From Prosthecobacter sp. (GTDB taxonomy: Bacteria > Verrucomicrobiota > Verrucomicrobiia > Verrucomicrobiales > Verrucomicrobiaceae), in NCBI RefSeq assembly GCF_034366625.1, contig NZ_JAXMIH010000023.1, forward strand, positions 558,001 through 622,000: a stretch of 64,000 nucleotides of DNA. Reading direction: 5' to 3'. The notes below the pieces were generated by a model. That model was not told the DNA's origin, searched no databases, and saw nothing but the letters and a program-made list of their open reading frames with translations. Numbering within the stretch: the first letter of the stretch is position 1; each line of letters starts with the position of its first letter. Of the stretch, positions 11,001 through 23,000 are shown in pieces. The position numbers were made by a program, and so were the translations under genes.

Positions 11001-14000
11001 CTGCTGGCATTGGCAGGCAGGGTGACGGTGGCGGGGACGGTCAGCTCGGTCGTGTCGTTCGAACTGAGCGACACGGTGACGGTCACGGGCGAGGTGGCGC
11101 TGGCATTGAGCGTGGCGGTGAAACTGGAGGAACCTTCCGCCACGCTGGCGGGCGTGGTGAGGGTAAAGGTGCCGCCGTCATTGTCGGCGATGGAGGCACT
11201 GGTCGTCACGCGGGTGTATCCGGGCGCGACGGCGGTCACGGCGACGGTTTGCGTGCCTTCGATGACACTGTCATCAATGATGGTGACGGGAACGGACACG
11301 CTGGTCTGTCCTGCGGGTACTGTGACAGTGGCTGGTACGGTCATTTGGGCCGAGTTCGCGTTGCCAAGGCTCACGGTGACGGCGGAGACGGGCGCGGCGG
11401 GAAGCGTGAGAGTGCCGCCATTGGCCACGGTGCCGTTTCCTTCCGCCAAGGTGCCGAGGAAGGTCAGGGCGAGCGCGCCGCTGGAGTTGAATGCGATGGC
11501 ATTCGAGTAGCCGGAGATCCCGGTGGCTGGATCGTCCGCAGCGAGGAAGACGGATGCCCCCGCTTGTTGCACGGCGATGCCACCGGTCCAAGACCCATTG
11601 GCAAAACTTCCTGTGGCGGTCGGCGAGATCGCCGCTGTCTGGACGCTGCCGGTGCCGCTGAAGCGCATGTTGGGCAGGTTGGTCGAGGTGATGGGGGTGG
11701 GGGTGGTGGTACCACTCCACAGCAACGGATCGCCATAGCCGCTGTCGGTTTGATACCAGATCGAGCGGGGAGTCGTGGTGGTGCTGGAGCGACAATACCC
11801 CTCGCTGGTGTAGTTTGAGTTATTGAAACAGATGTCCACCATGAGGTTACTGCTGCCGTTGTACACGAAGGGCGTGGTCAACGTGAAGGTGTTCCAGCCG
11901 GTGGTGGAAACCGTCTGTGTCGTCGAATAAACAGTGGTCCAGCCGGTGGAATCCCACGAGGCGCTGGAGTTGTAGTCCGCCGTTGCAGTGTGTTTCATGC
12001 GGATGGTGAAGGTATTCATCACCTGGCCGGGAATGGTGCTGACATCGAGCGCCACGGAGTTGATCGTCATCGCGCCGCCAACCTCGGCGGGCGTGTAGAT
12101 CATTTGGCTGCGCTCATCGTGGTAAAAAGTGCCAAGCGGGAAGTTTGCCGTCACGGTCCCGGTGCCCGAAGTGTTCTGCACGGAGCTGGTGGAAGAGACC
12201 ACCAGCGGCGTGGCATTGGTGAAGCGGACATTGAGCAGGTTGGTCGTGAGCGAGCCAAGGGGCGAGGATCCCCAAGTCGTGGGCAGACCGGAGGAGGTGG
12301 TGCTGGTGTTCAATGACAGGGAACGCGTGGCGGCAGCCGTGGTGTACTGGCAGGTGGAGGCCGTGCCAGTGGCGGTGTTACCAAAGCTGACATCGACCAT
12401 CACGTTGCTCACCCCATCATAGTCGAACGGGCGGGTGAAGACGGTGTTCTGCCAGCCTGTGGTGTTGAAAGTTCGTGTGCCGCTGAAGACCGTGGTCCAG
12501 CCGCTGCTGTCCCAGGTGGTGCTGGAAAAGGACGTGGCGGAGCTGTGCTTCATGCGGATGGTGAAGTTGTTCAGCACCGTGCTGCTGCTGGTCAGGATGT
12601 TCAGCGCCAGGCCGGTGAGCCGCCGCGCCGCGCCCATCTCTGACTGGAGATAGAGACTCTGCGTGCGCGCATGCGCCGAGCTGCCCAGCGGCGTGCTCCA
12701 GCTCAAGGTGCCGGCGCCGATGGTCAGATCTGCGGTTGTGTTGAAGGCCTTGAGGTTCGCCGGGCCGGTGTAGGACGCCAGCGTGTTGCTGGCGGCATCC
12801 TTGGCTGTCACCGTGGCAGTGACCGGACTCTCGACCAACTGCGGACCGCTCAACGCGGACCAGTCGAAGCGCGACAAACCACCCGTGCCCAGCACGTCGA
12901 ACGCGGCGCTTTGCGCGGTGACGTTCTGCGCGTCCGTGGCAGTGATGTTGACGTCGGCGGCACTCGCGGTGAACAGTGCGTTGAACGTTCCCGTGCCGTT
13001 CACAAGCGTCACCGACGCGGGTGTCATGGCGATGGTGCCAGCCGCATTCGCCGCCGCGAGGCTGAGCGTCTGGTTGTTCGTGGAGATGATGCTGTCGTCG
13101 ATGTTTCGTGCCGTCACACTCACGCTGAAGGACGCGTTCGCCGTCTGCGGGCTGCTGACGGGGCCGAAGAAGTAGCGGTCCACCTCGTCATCCACCACGG
13201 AAACAAAACGTGTGAGGGTCGGATAGCCGGGCGCGCTCAAGGTGAGGGTCACGGACTGGTTGCCATCCTTCACGGCGTCATCCTGTGGCACAAAGGCCAG
13301 GGTGGTGATACTGGAGTTCGCCGGAACGGTCACTGTGACGCTATTGCCGCCTGCGGTTGATGTGTTTGGAGCCAGGAGCAGCTCGGAGGTGTCGTTCACG
13401 CTGAGCGTGACCGGCACATCCACGCTGGTGGTGCCGCCGAGCGTCAGGGTGACGGAATAAGGAACCGCGCTCTCACCCGCCGCGGAGGAGTTCAATGTGT
13501 ATGACAGCGTCTCGTTGTCCTGCACCGTGGTGGAGGCGCTGCCGGTGGCATAACCGGCGGCCGTGGCCGTGGCCGTCACCGGCTGCGGGCCGTCGATGAG
13601 CGTGTCATTGACCACCGTCATCGCAAACGTGGCCGAGGTGGCCCCGGCGGCGATCGTCACGCTGGCCGGCACGGTCAGCTCGGTGGTGTCGTTGGAACTG
13701 AGCGTGACTGTGAGCGCCGAGGCGGCTGGCTGGTTGATCGTGACGTAGGCATTGCCGGGCGCGGTGGTGCTTTCGCTCAAATTCGCCGGCAAGCTCACCG
13801 CCAGTGTCAGCGCCTCGTTGTCCGTGACGCTCACGGTGGCCGTGCTGGCGGTGTAATTGGCCGCGGAGGCCGTGATGACGGCATTTTGCGGTCCGTCGGC
13901 GATTGCGTCGTCAATCACGTTCACGGTGAAGTCCGCCGATGCCGCGCCGGAGGGAATGGAGACGCTCGTCATGACCACCTCGGCTTCCGTGGTGTCGGAG

Positions 14001-17000
14001 GAGGCCAGATCGACTGTCAGCGCATCCGTCGTCGCGCCCGTGCGTGTGATCGTGCCGGTCAATGGAGCGGCTCCCTCCTCCGCCGCCGCTGCCAGCGTGA
14101 TCGAGAGAGCGCCGAGAGGGTTTACATTGAAGGCATGGCTCGTTCCCGAGAATCCGGCGGTGTTTGCGGTGAGTTGCACGCCCGGCTTCGGCTGGTTCAC
14201 CGTCACACTGCCGGACCACACGCCCTGCGTGAAACCGTCCGTGACCACCGGCGTGATGCTGACAGTGCTGCTGCTGGAGAAGCGGGCGTTGGGCACTGCG
14301 GTGCTCGCGGTTGGAACGGGCGCGCTCCATTCGTGCCAGGCCAGCGGGCTCCCTTCATCGGCGTTTGTTTGCCGCAGGATCGTGCGGTTGGCGGCGGCGG
14401 TGGTGTACTGCACGAATCCCTGTACCGTGCCGGTGGCGGCGTTGTTGTAGCTGAAATCCACCATCACGTTCCGCGAACCATCATACTCAAAGGGCGTGGT
14501 GAAGGGGAAGCTGGTCCAGCCCGCCGCTGGGATCGTCACATCGCTCTGGAACACGGTCGTCCAGCCCGTGCTTTCCCACACCGCCGTGCCTGCGGCGGTG
14601 AAGTCTGCCTTTGTGGTGTGTTTCACGCGGATGGTGAAGCCTGTCAGCGTGCTGCCCGGCGCGGTGGTGGCGTTGAGGTCCAGGCCGGTGAGTGTCCGCC
14701 GCGCCGCGCCCAATTCCGCCGCTGTGTAGATGACCTGCATGCGCTGGGCTTTGTTCTGCGAGCCGAGCGGGGTGCTGGTGGTGTTTGAACCGGTGCCAAC
14801 CTGCGCCTTGAGTGCCTGCTCCGCGCCGCTGAGCACCGCCGGGCCGGTGAAGCCAGTCACCGGCATGTTGTTGGCATCTTTGGCCGTGACGGTCACTGGC
14901 ACCGCAGTTCCCACGGTCTGTGGCGAGGCGATGGATGCGAATTCGAAGTGATCCGGCACACTGCCATTGAGCGTGAACGAGCCGCTCTGGCCTTGGATGC
15001 CCGCACCATTCACCGCCTTGAGCATCACGCTTGGGCCGCTGCTGGCAAAGGTAACACTTCCGTTCCACACACCTCCCGCGAATGATCCCGAAGCCGCCGG
15101 AGTGACGGTGACCGGAGTGTGGCCGGAGAAGCGCAGGTTCAGGCGGGTCGTGGTCGAGCTTGATAAGGGGCTGGTGCTGCCATTCCACGTGAGCGGATCA
15201 CCGTTCGTGCTGCTCGATGTCGCATATAGGGCCTTCGAGGCGGCGGCGGAGGTGTAACGAACTGTTCCGCTGATGGTGCCAGCGGCCGGGTTGTCGTAGC
15301 TGATGTCCACCATCAGGTTGCTCACACCATCGTAGGAGAAGCCGTTTGGGAAGGTGAAGGTGTTCCAGCCGGACACGAGGCTCTGGTTCGCCTGGTAAAC
15401 CGTGGTCCAGCCCGTCGTCTCGAACACGCCTGACCCGGCGGCGGAATAATCCGTCTTCGTCGTGTGCTTCAGGCGGAGGGTGAAGTTGCTGAGCACCCGG
15501 TCCGGCAGCGTGACGACTTCGAAGGCCATGGATCGCAGCGTGCGTGCGGCACCAACTTCCGCCGGCGTGAAGATGCTTTGATTGCGCGAGTCGTGGCTGG
15601 TGGATCCCAGCACTGTGGTCGTCGTGAATGTGCCGGTGCCGGTCACCACGTCTGCTCCCGACGGTCCGGCGGCGGAGAAGCTCACGTTGCCGTTGTAGCC
15701 TGTGATCGTGTTGCCGGCGGCGTCCTGTGCCGTGATCGTCAGCGGCACCTCCGTGCCTGACATCTGCGGACTGCTGATCGTGGAGACCGCAAACTGTGTC
15801 ATCGAGCCCGCCGCGAGCACGTCGAAGCTGTTCGACATGCCGGTGAGCCCGCCACCACCGTCCGCCGTGATCACCACGCCCGTGCCGGCCTGCGTCGCGG
15901 TGACGTTGCCCGTCCATGTGCCATTCACGAAACTGCCGCTGGTGGCCGGAGTCATCGCAATGGCCCCGACGCCATTGGCAGCACTGAGCGCCACTGTGCC
16001 GGCGAAACCTGGGATCAGGGCTCCGTTCACGTCCACCGCGTTCACGGTGATGGAGAACGGCGCGTTGCGAATCTGCGGATTCGGCACTGTGGCGGAAGCG
16101 AAGCCCGCCACATCATTGTCGAGCACCTGGAGCGCCAGCGTGCCGTTCGTGAAGTCCAAAGCAGAAGCCGTGAGCGTTACCGGCTGTGTGCCGTCCGTCA
16201 GCGCATCGTCCACAATTGTGAGCGTGAAGCCCGCGCTGCTCGCGCCTGCCGGGATCGTCACCGTCGCGGGCACGGTGGCCTCGCTCGTGTCGTCACTCGT
16301 GAGGTTCACCGTCATGGCCGACGAAGTCGTGCCGCTGAGCGCCACGGTGCCGGAGATCGTCCCCGCGCCTTCGCGTGGCGTGGTGGTGGACAGGCTCAAG
16401 GCAAGATTCAGCGTTTCGTTGTCCAGCACGTCTACCGTCGCGCTGCCGTTCGTCCAACCGGAGGTGCTCGCGGTGACGGTGGCATTCCGCGTGCCGTCGA
16501 TGGCGGTGTTGTTTACGGCAGAGACGCTGAACGTCACGCTGGTCTGCCCGGCGGGCAGCGTCACGCTGGCAGGCACAGTTACCAGCCCCGAGGGAGTGGC
16601 AGTCAGGTTGATGGTCACGGGATATAGCGGCGCGGAACTCGCGGTCACAGTGCCCGTGTCACTGGCGCCGCCTTCCGTCACGCTTGCGGGCAAGGTCACG
16701 GTCAGTGTCGCCCCATCGTTGTCCGTGATCGTGAAACTGCCGCCGCCGGCATCATAGCCCGCGCCTGCGGCCGTCACTGTGACCGTCTCCGTCGGCTCGA
16801 TCAGCGGATCATCGACGGTAGTGACCGCAAAAGTGGCTGTGTTGCTGCCTGCTAGGATCGTCACACTGGCCGGTAGCGTCACATCTGCGGCATCCATCGC
16901 CGTGAGGTTCACGGTTAGGTCTGCCGCAGGCGCCGCATTCGCAGTGACGGTGCCAGTGATGCCCGCAACACCACGGAGGGCGGCGCTCGTCACATTGAAT

Positions 17001-20000
17001 GAGCTCGTCTCAGTCAGTACATTCGCCGCCATATCCCACACACCGAGCGTCTGGCCGGTGCCGCCGTAAGGCGCGCTTACCGGCCCGCTGAACACACCTG
17101 AGGCAAACGACGTCAGCGTTGCGGGGGAGGCGTCACGGATGGTGCGGGAATTGAAGCGCAGCAGCGGACGTGTGGCGCTGGAAGACTTCGACGGGGTGGT
17201 GCTGGTCCACAGCGTCGGATCGGCGTTCACCGTGCTGCTGCTGCTCACCGCCGCATAGGCCACGCAAGTATATGCGGCGTTGATCGCCGTGAGGGATGGA
17301 CTCCAGTTCGAGTTGGCCGTGTTGGAGTGGATGATCTCCATCAGCACATTGGAGTTCCCATCGAATGGAAAGGAACTGGAGAAGGCGAAATCCACCCAGC
17401 CGGGGCTGCCGACGTTCAGCGGGGCGTCATACACGGTCTGCCACCCGCTGTTGTCCCACGCACTGGCAGACGACACCGCAGTGAGGGCGGTGGGCTTCAA
17501 ACGAATCATGAAACGAGTCAGCGCGGGTGGCGGCGAGAGGAAATGTAGCGACATGGAAGACAACATGCCCGCCGTGCCAAGTTCAGACGCCCGGACCAGG
17601 ATGACCGAACGTTCGCGATTGTAGCCGCTGGTCAGCAATGGCAGGTTCGTGGTCGTCGATCCAGCAAACGATCCCACCATCACCGTCTGTGCCGCGCCGA
17701 GCTGCACCAGCCGCGCCGGGCCGGTGTAGGTGGTCAAAGTCTGGTCGAGCGCGTCCTTTGCCGTCGCGGTGAGCGTGAGCGGCGTGTTCGCCTCCTGCGG
17801 GCTGGAGACGGGTGAGAGCGCGAAGCTGGCCAGTGCTCCGGCATCCACGACAAAGGTGTTGCTTGTTCCGGTGGCGGCTCCCGAGGCGGTCGTGATCGTT
17901 TGGGCGGCGGATGAGTTGTTGAGCGTCACATTGCCAGTCCACGAGCCGGCGGTGAAGGCGGTGGTGGCCCCGGGCGTGATGGTATTTTCTGCGGCGGTGA
18001 GCAACGCGGTGCCGGTGAAGCCGCTGACAGCATCGCCACTGGTGTTGCGGGCGGAGATCGTGACCGGGAAGGCTGTGGCGGCCTTTTGCGGGCTGCTGAT
18101 CGTCGCGAAGGCAAACACCGCCAGCTCATCATCACGCACGCTCACATTCATAGTGCCGCTGGTGAGGCCTTCGAGGCTCGCGGTGAGTGTTACAGGCGCG
18201 TTCGCTTCCACCGTGCTGTCATCCACGGCTGTGATCGCAAAGGTGGCGCTGCTTTGACCCGCCAGCACCGTCACTGTGGCAGGAACAGTCAACGATGACG
18301 TGTCGGACGAGCTGAGCGTGATGATCGTGTCTGCCACCGCCTGCCCGCCGAGCGTCACGGTGCCTGCGGCAGGCACCACTCCCGCATTTTCCGCGATGGT
18401 GGCCGGCGCTGCCAGCGTGATCACCGCCGGTTCATTGTCATTCACCGTCACATTGGCCGTGCCGCTGATGAAACCAGCCGCGCTGGCGGTGAGCGTGACG
18501 GTTTGCGGCCCGTCGAGCAGTGTGTCGTTCACCACCGTCAGATTCGCCGTTACACTCGTCTGTCCGGCGGGAAGTGTGACCGTGGCCGGCAAGGTGGCCT
18601 CTGTCGTGTCGCTGCTGGCCAGTGTGATGATCAGCGTGCTCAACGGCGCGGAGGCGGAGGTGATGGTGATGTTCTGCACCGTCTGTCCTTCCGTCACGCT
18701 CTCGGGCGCGGTCAGCGTCAGTACGACTCCTTCGTTGTCCGTAATACTGATCGTGCTTGGAGCTGATGCTGCGCAACCCGGCGCGATGGCTGTGATCGTG
18801 ATGCTATGCGTGCCTTCCACAAGCGCGTCATCGACAATGCTGAGGTCAAAGCCCGCGCTGATGGCCCCGGCAGGGATCGTGACATTCGCCACGCCGGCCT
18901 GTGTGTACGAGTTCACCAGGAAGCTCACCGTGGTGTCCGTCGCAACCGCCGCGGGCATGCTCACCGTGCCGAAATTCGCCAACGTCCCGGCTCCCTCCGC
19001 CGCCGTGGCGCCTGCGGTGAGCGTGAGTTGGCCGTTCGGCGCGTTCACGATGAACTGGCCGCTCTCGCCGAATTTCCCGCCGTTTTCACTCGCACGCAGG
19101 CGCAGGTTTTGCGCGGCACCCAGCACCTGCATGCTGCCGCTCCACACACCGGCGGTGAAACTGGCCGTGGTCTGCGGTGTGACAGCGGGTGCGGACGTGC
19201 CAGCGGTGAAAGGAGGTGTGAGACCGGCGTTTTGTGTTCCGGGTGTGGCGGCGAGCAACTGCCAGTCCGCGCCGCTGTTGTTGTCGCGGCTGCCGGTGCG
19301 CTGGTAAGTCATGCTAGCAGGATTGGTCGTCACGGTGGGCAGGCTCGATCCATTCCAAGCTTCAACGGGCAGCGGCACGGTGACACGTCGCGGATCCCCG
19401 CCCACGCAGACAAAGTCCACCACTTCGTCACGGGCATTTTTGAGGATGACGAAGGAGGACGTTGCCATGCTTTGCTGAAGGGGAAGCCCCGTACGGAAAA
19501 GCGGATAAGCCCCCGGCGCGGTGCCGGACTCCATAACGCGGAAAATGCCGCCTGCCGCCACGGTGGTGCCATTCGGAATCGTGAAAGTCAGATAGGGCGC
19601 CGGGAAGGAATTGAACTGCGTGAGCAGCACCTTCCAGCCGGAGACATCAACTGGAGCGTTGGTGACGTTGGTGAACTCAAACTCGTCCGTCGTCCAGGTG
19701 CTGTGCTCAGTGATGAGTACGCTTGGCTGCGTTACCGGTGGCAGCACGGCGCTTAAATTTGCCGTACCGGTGAAACCCGCCGCCACATGGCCCAGCGCGT
19801 CCAAAGCCGTCACCGTGACCGGGATGTCGGTGCTGCTGTTTTGTGGCGAGGCGATGCCGCCCCAGGCGAACGAGGCCACATTTCCTGCGGCAGGCACGCT
19901 GAACTGCCATACCGCCCCGGGAATAATCTGCGCGCCGTTCTTGGTCACGACCTGCCAGTAATAAGTCGTGTCGAGGGTGAGGTCCGACAGTGTCCAGGAG

Positions 20001-23000
20001 GTTGTGGCGGTGTTGCCGAGCAGTTCCGCAGGGCCGGGTGCTGGATTCGTGCCGAAATAGACATCGTAGGTCGAACTGACGGGGCGCTGCTGCAGCGTGA
20101 CTTCATCCAGCAGGACGTTCAGGATGGCGCTGCCGGAGGCCACGACGAAGGCGATGCGCACATTGCGCCCACGCCATGCGGACAGATCTGCCGAGCGGGC
20201 CGCCCAGTCCTGGAACAACGCGTCCCCTGGCGCGGTCGTGTAGGCTGTCGTCAGCACCGTGTCGGTGGACGGGTCGCGGATTTCTACACGATACTGCTGG
20301 GTGGAGGAGTAAGCGGTGCCGGTGTTGCGGATGCGCTGCATCCATTGCAGCACCGGCGCGGGACCGTCCGGCGGCACCGCCACATCCTGCCACATGCTCC
20401 ATGTGCCGCTGGAATTGCCCGGAGCGAAAATCATCGACGACGTGCCCGCGTAAGGTGGCGTGGGCGTGTCGTTGCCCGAAGGATCCAGCGATCCGTTTTG
20501 CAACTTGAACATCGGTCCGCCCGGCACATTGAAGCTCCATCCGTTCAAACCGCTCTCAAAGCCGCCGTTGGCGATCAAATTGCCCTCCGAGGTGCTCCAG
20601 GCCAGGTCGGCGGTCACCGGATTGTTCGTTGAGAGGTGAGACGGACGCGGGTTCCACGCAGCGGGGGCGGCCTCGTCGTCATTTACCGCCGTGACGAGCG
20701 TGCCGTCGATAAAACCGGGCGCGCTGGCGGTGATGATGACGTTTTGCGGCCCGTCGGGGTCCGGATCGTTCACCGCAGTCATGTCAAAGGACACCTGCGT
20801 GGCTCCGGCGGGCAGGGTGACGCTCGCCGGCACGGTCAGTTCGCTGGTGTCGTTGCTGGCAAGGGAGATGACCACGTTGCTCTGCGTGAAGCCGTTGACC
20901 GAGATGCGCCCTGCTCCTGCGCGCAGGCCATCCGTCTCGTTGATGGCCGGGACTGTCATCGAGAGCACGAGATTCGCGTTTTCATCGTCCAGCATGCTCA
21001 GGGTGTCAGATCCTGTGGTCCAACCGTTCACGCTGGCGGTAAAGGTGGCGCTGCGCGTGCCGTTGATGAGGCCGTCATTGGTCAGGGTGATGAAAAACTG
21101 CGTGGAGCTCTGCCCGGCAGGAATGACAACGGTGGCCGTCACGACGGCGGCGGGGTTCGAGGACTCGAGCGTGATCGTGACGGCAGCATCCACAGCGACC
21201 GGAACGGACACCGTGCCGGTGAGCGAGGAACTGCCCTCGATGCCATTGAGCGGCGCATCGACGGTGAGCACCGCCGTTTCATTGTCATGTACAGTCAACG
21301 CGGCCGTGCCGGCCGGGAAGGCGGCTGCAGTGGCTGTCAGCACCACCGTCTGACTGCCATCCAGCAGCGCGTCATCGACGATCGTGACGGGTATGGTGAT
21401 CTGGCTGGTATTGGCCGGCACGGTGACGGTGGCGGGCAGCAAAACATCCGCCGTGCTGGCACTGAGCGTCACAGTGAGCGCGGAGGTCGGTGTTGGCGTC
21501 ACATTGAGTGTGGCGGTGACGTCCGAGGCACCTTCCGTCACCGCCTGCACCGGCAGGGAGAGGGCGAGGTTGTTGCTGATGGACTGGGCAATGAGAATAT
21601 CATCAATGGCGATGCCGTCCGTGCTGATGCCGTAGTTGTCGTATTGGTTGAAGCGGATTTTGAAGCTGCTGGTGTAGTTCAGACCGCGTGCTGCGACGGC
21701 GGCATCAAGATCGACGGTGTACTTGGTCCAGGAGCTCGAAAGGCTGCGCAGGCCCTGCACTTCATACCAGGTGGTGCCGCCGTCCGCGCTGATGGCCACG
21801 CCGTCAAAGTCCGCGCCATTGATGAACGGACTGGTGGGCGGGCCGTGCGAATCCTCGCCGAAGCCCTTGGCCCAGAAAACCAATTCCACATTGTTCTGGC
21901 CGGCGAGGTTCACGGTGAGCGTGGCCTCATTACGAGCGTAGGTGGTGTCGATGGAGGAATCCATCGTGAGATGATTGCTCGCGCGCGGGGCATTGGCGGC
22001 AGTGACCTGCGTACGGAAGGGGCCGGTGCCGGTGACCGTCCACGCGCCGGAGAGCGTGGGCGCATCAAACGGTTCAGCGAGGATGGTGACGCGCAGCGGG
22101 TCAACAGTCAGTGACACCTGCCGCTGGATGACCGCGCCGCTGGTGGTGTTGGTGAAATCGATCATGGCGCTGTAGCTGCCAGGGGCCAGATTGTTCGCCG
22201 CAGCGGAGAAGGAGGCTGTGATCGAGTCATTCGCACCACCAGCGAGCGAGCCTGCGGTGCGGGAGAGCAGCAGCCAGGGCTGGCTGGCACTGGCGGTCCA
22301 GTTTAGCGCTGCGGTGCCGATGTTATTCAGCGTGATGGCGCGCGAGGCCGGCGCAAACGGGCCACCGAGCACGCCCGTGGCCACGAATGGTGTGGCAGGT
22401 GAAACCTGCAAGTCATCCGGGATGTCATAGGCCTCCACCACTCCCGTCGTCGTGCTGTTCACAGGTCCGCTGGCGCTGGCGCCCATGCCGCGCTTGGCGA
22501 AGCCGGCCCACAAATAGTTGGCATTGGTGCCCGCATTGTTCACCAAGTCCGCCTGGATGATGGCGTCACGCGCCTGGATGAAGGTGGGGTTCGCGGGCGT
22601 CAATTTGAGGCCGTCGGTCACGATGCGCAGCATCAGTTCATTGCCCACCGCCCAGCCGCGTGCAGTGATGATGTTGGCACGGCATTCCATGAGCATGTTG
22701 CACCAGACCTCCCCTTGAGCGTGGTATTGCGAAGGATCACCATTCGATGAACCGTAGCGCGGGCTGAGCGAGATGCCGGTGTGCGGGCTGGCCTGCGTCG
22801 GGTCGATGTCCTTGTAGGTCAGCGGTGCCTTCGTCATGTCTGTGCAGTAAGGATAGCGGCGCAGGCCATGGTAATAATTCGTCGTCATCCCGCTGAGCAG
22901 ATAGGTCGAGTAACCCGCCATCGGATACACGCCGTTCACATTGTCCGTGGCCTCGCTCTGCAGTGACATGGCGTAGAAGTCCGACCAGCCTTCCCCCATG

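Noticed and set aside
20636-22114. 492-residue plus-strand frame inside the giant gene
   Set aside because: Arg/Gly/His-rich shadow without domains; the minus-strand frame carries clear repeats through the same stretch.
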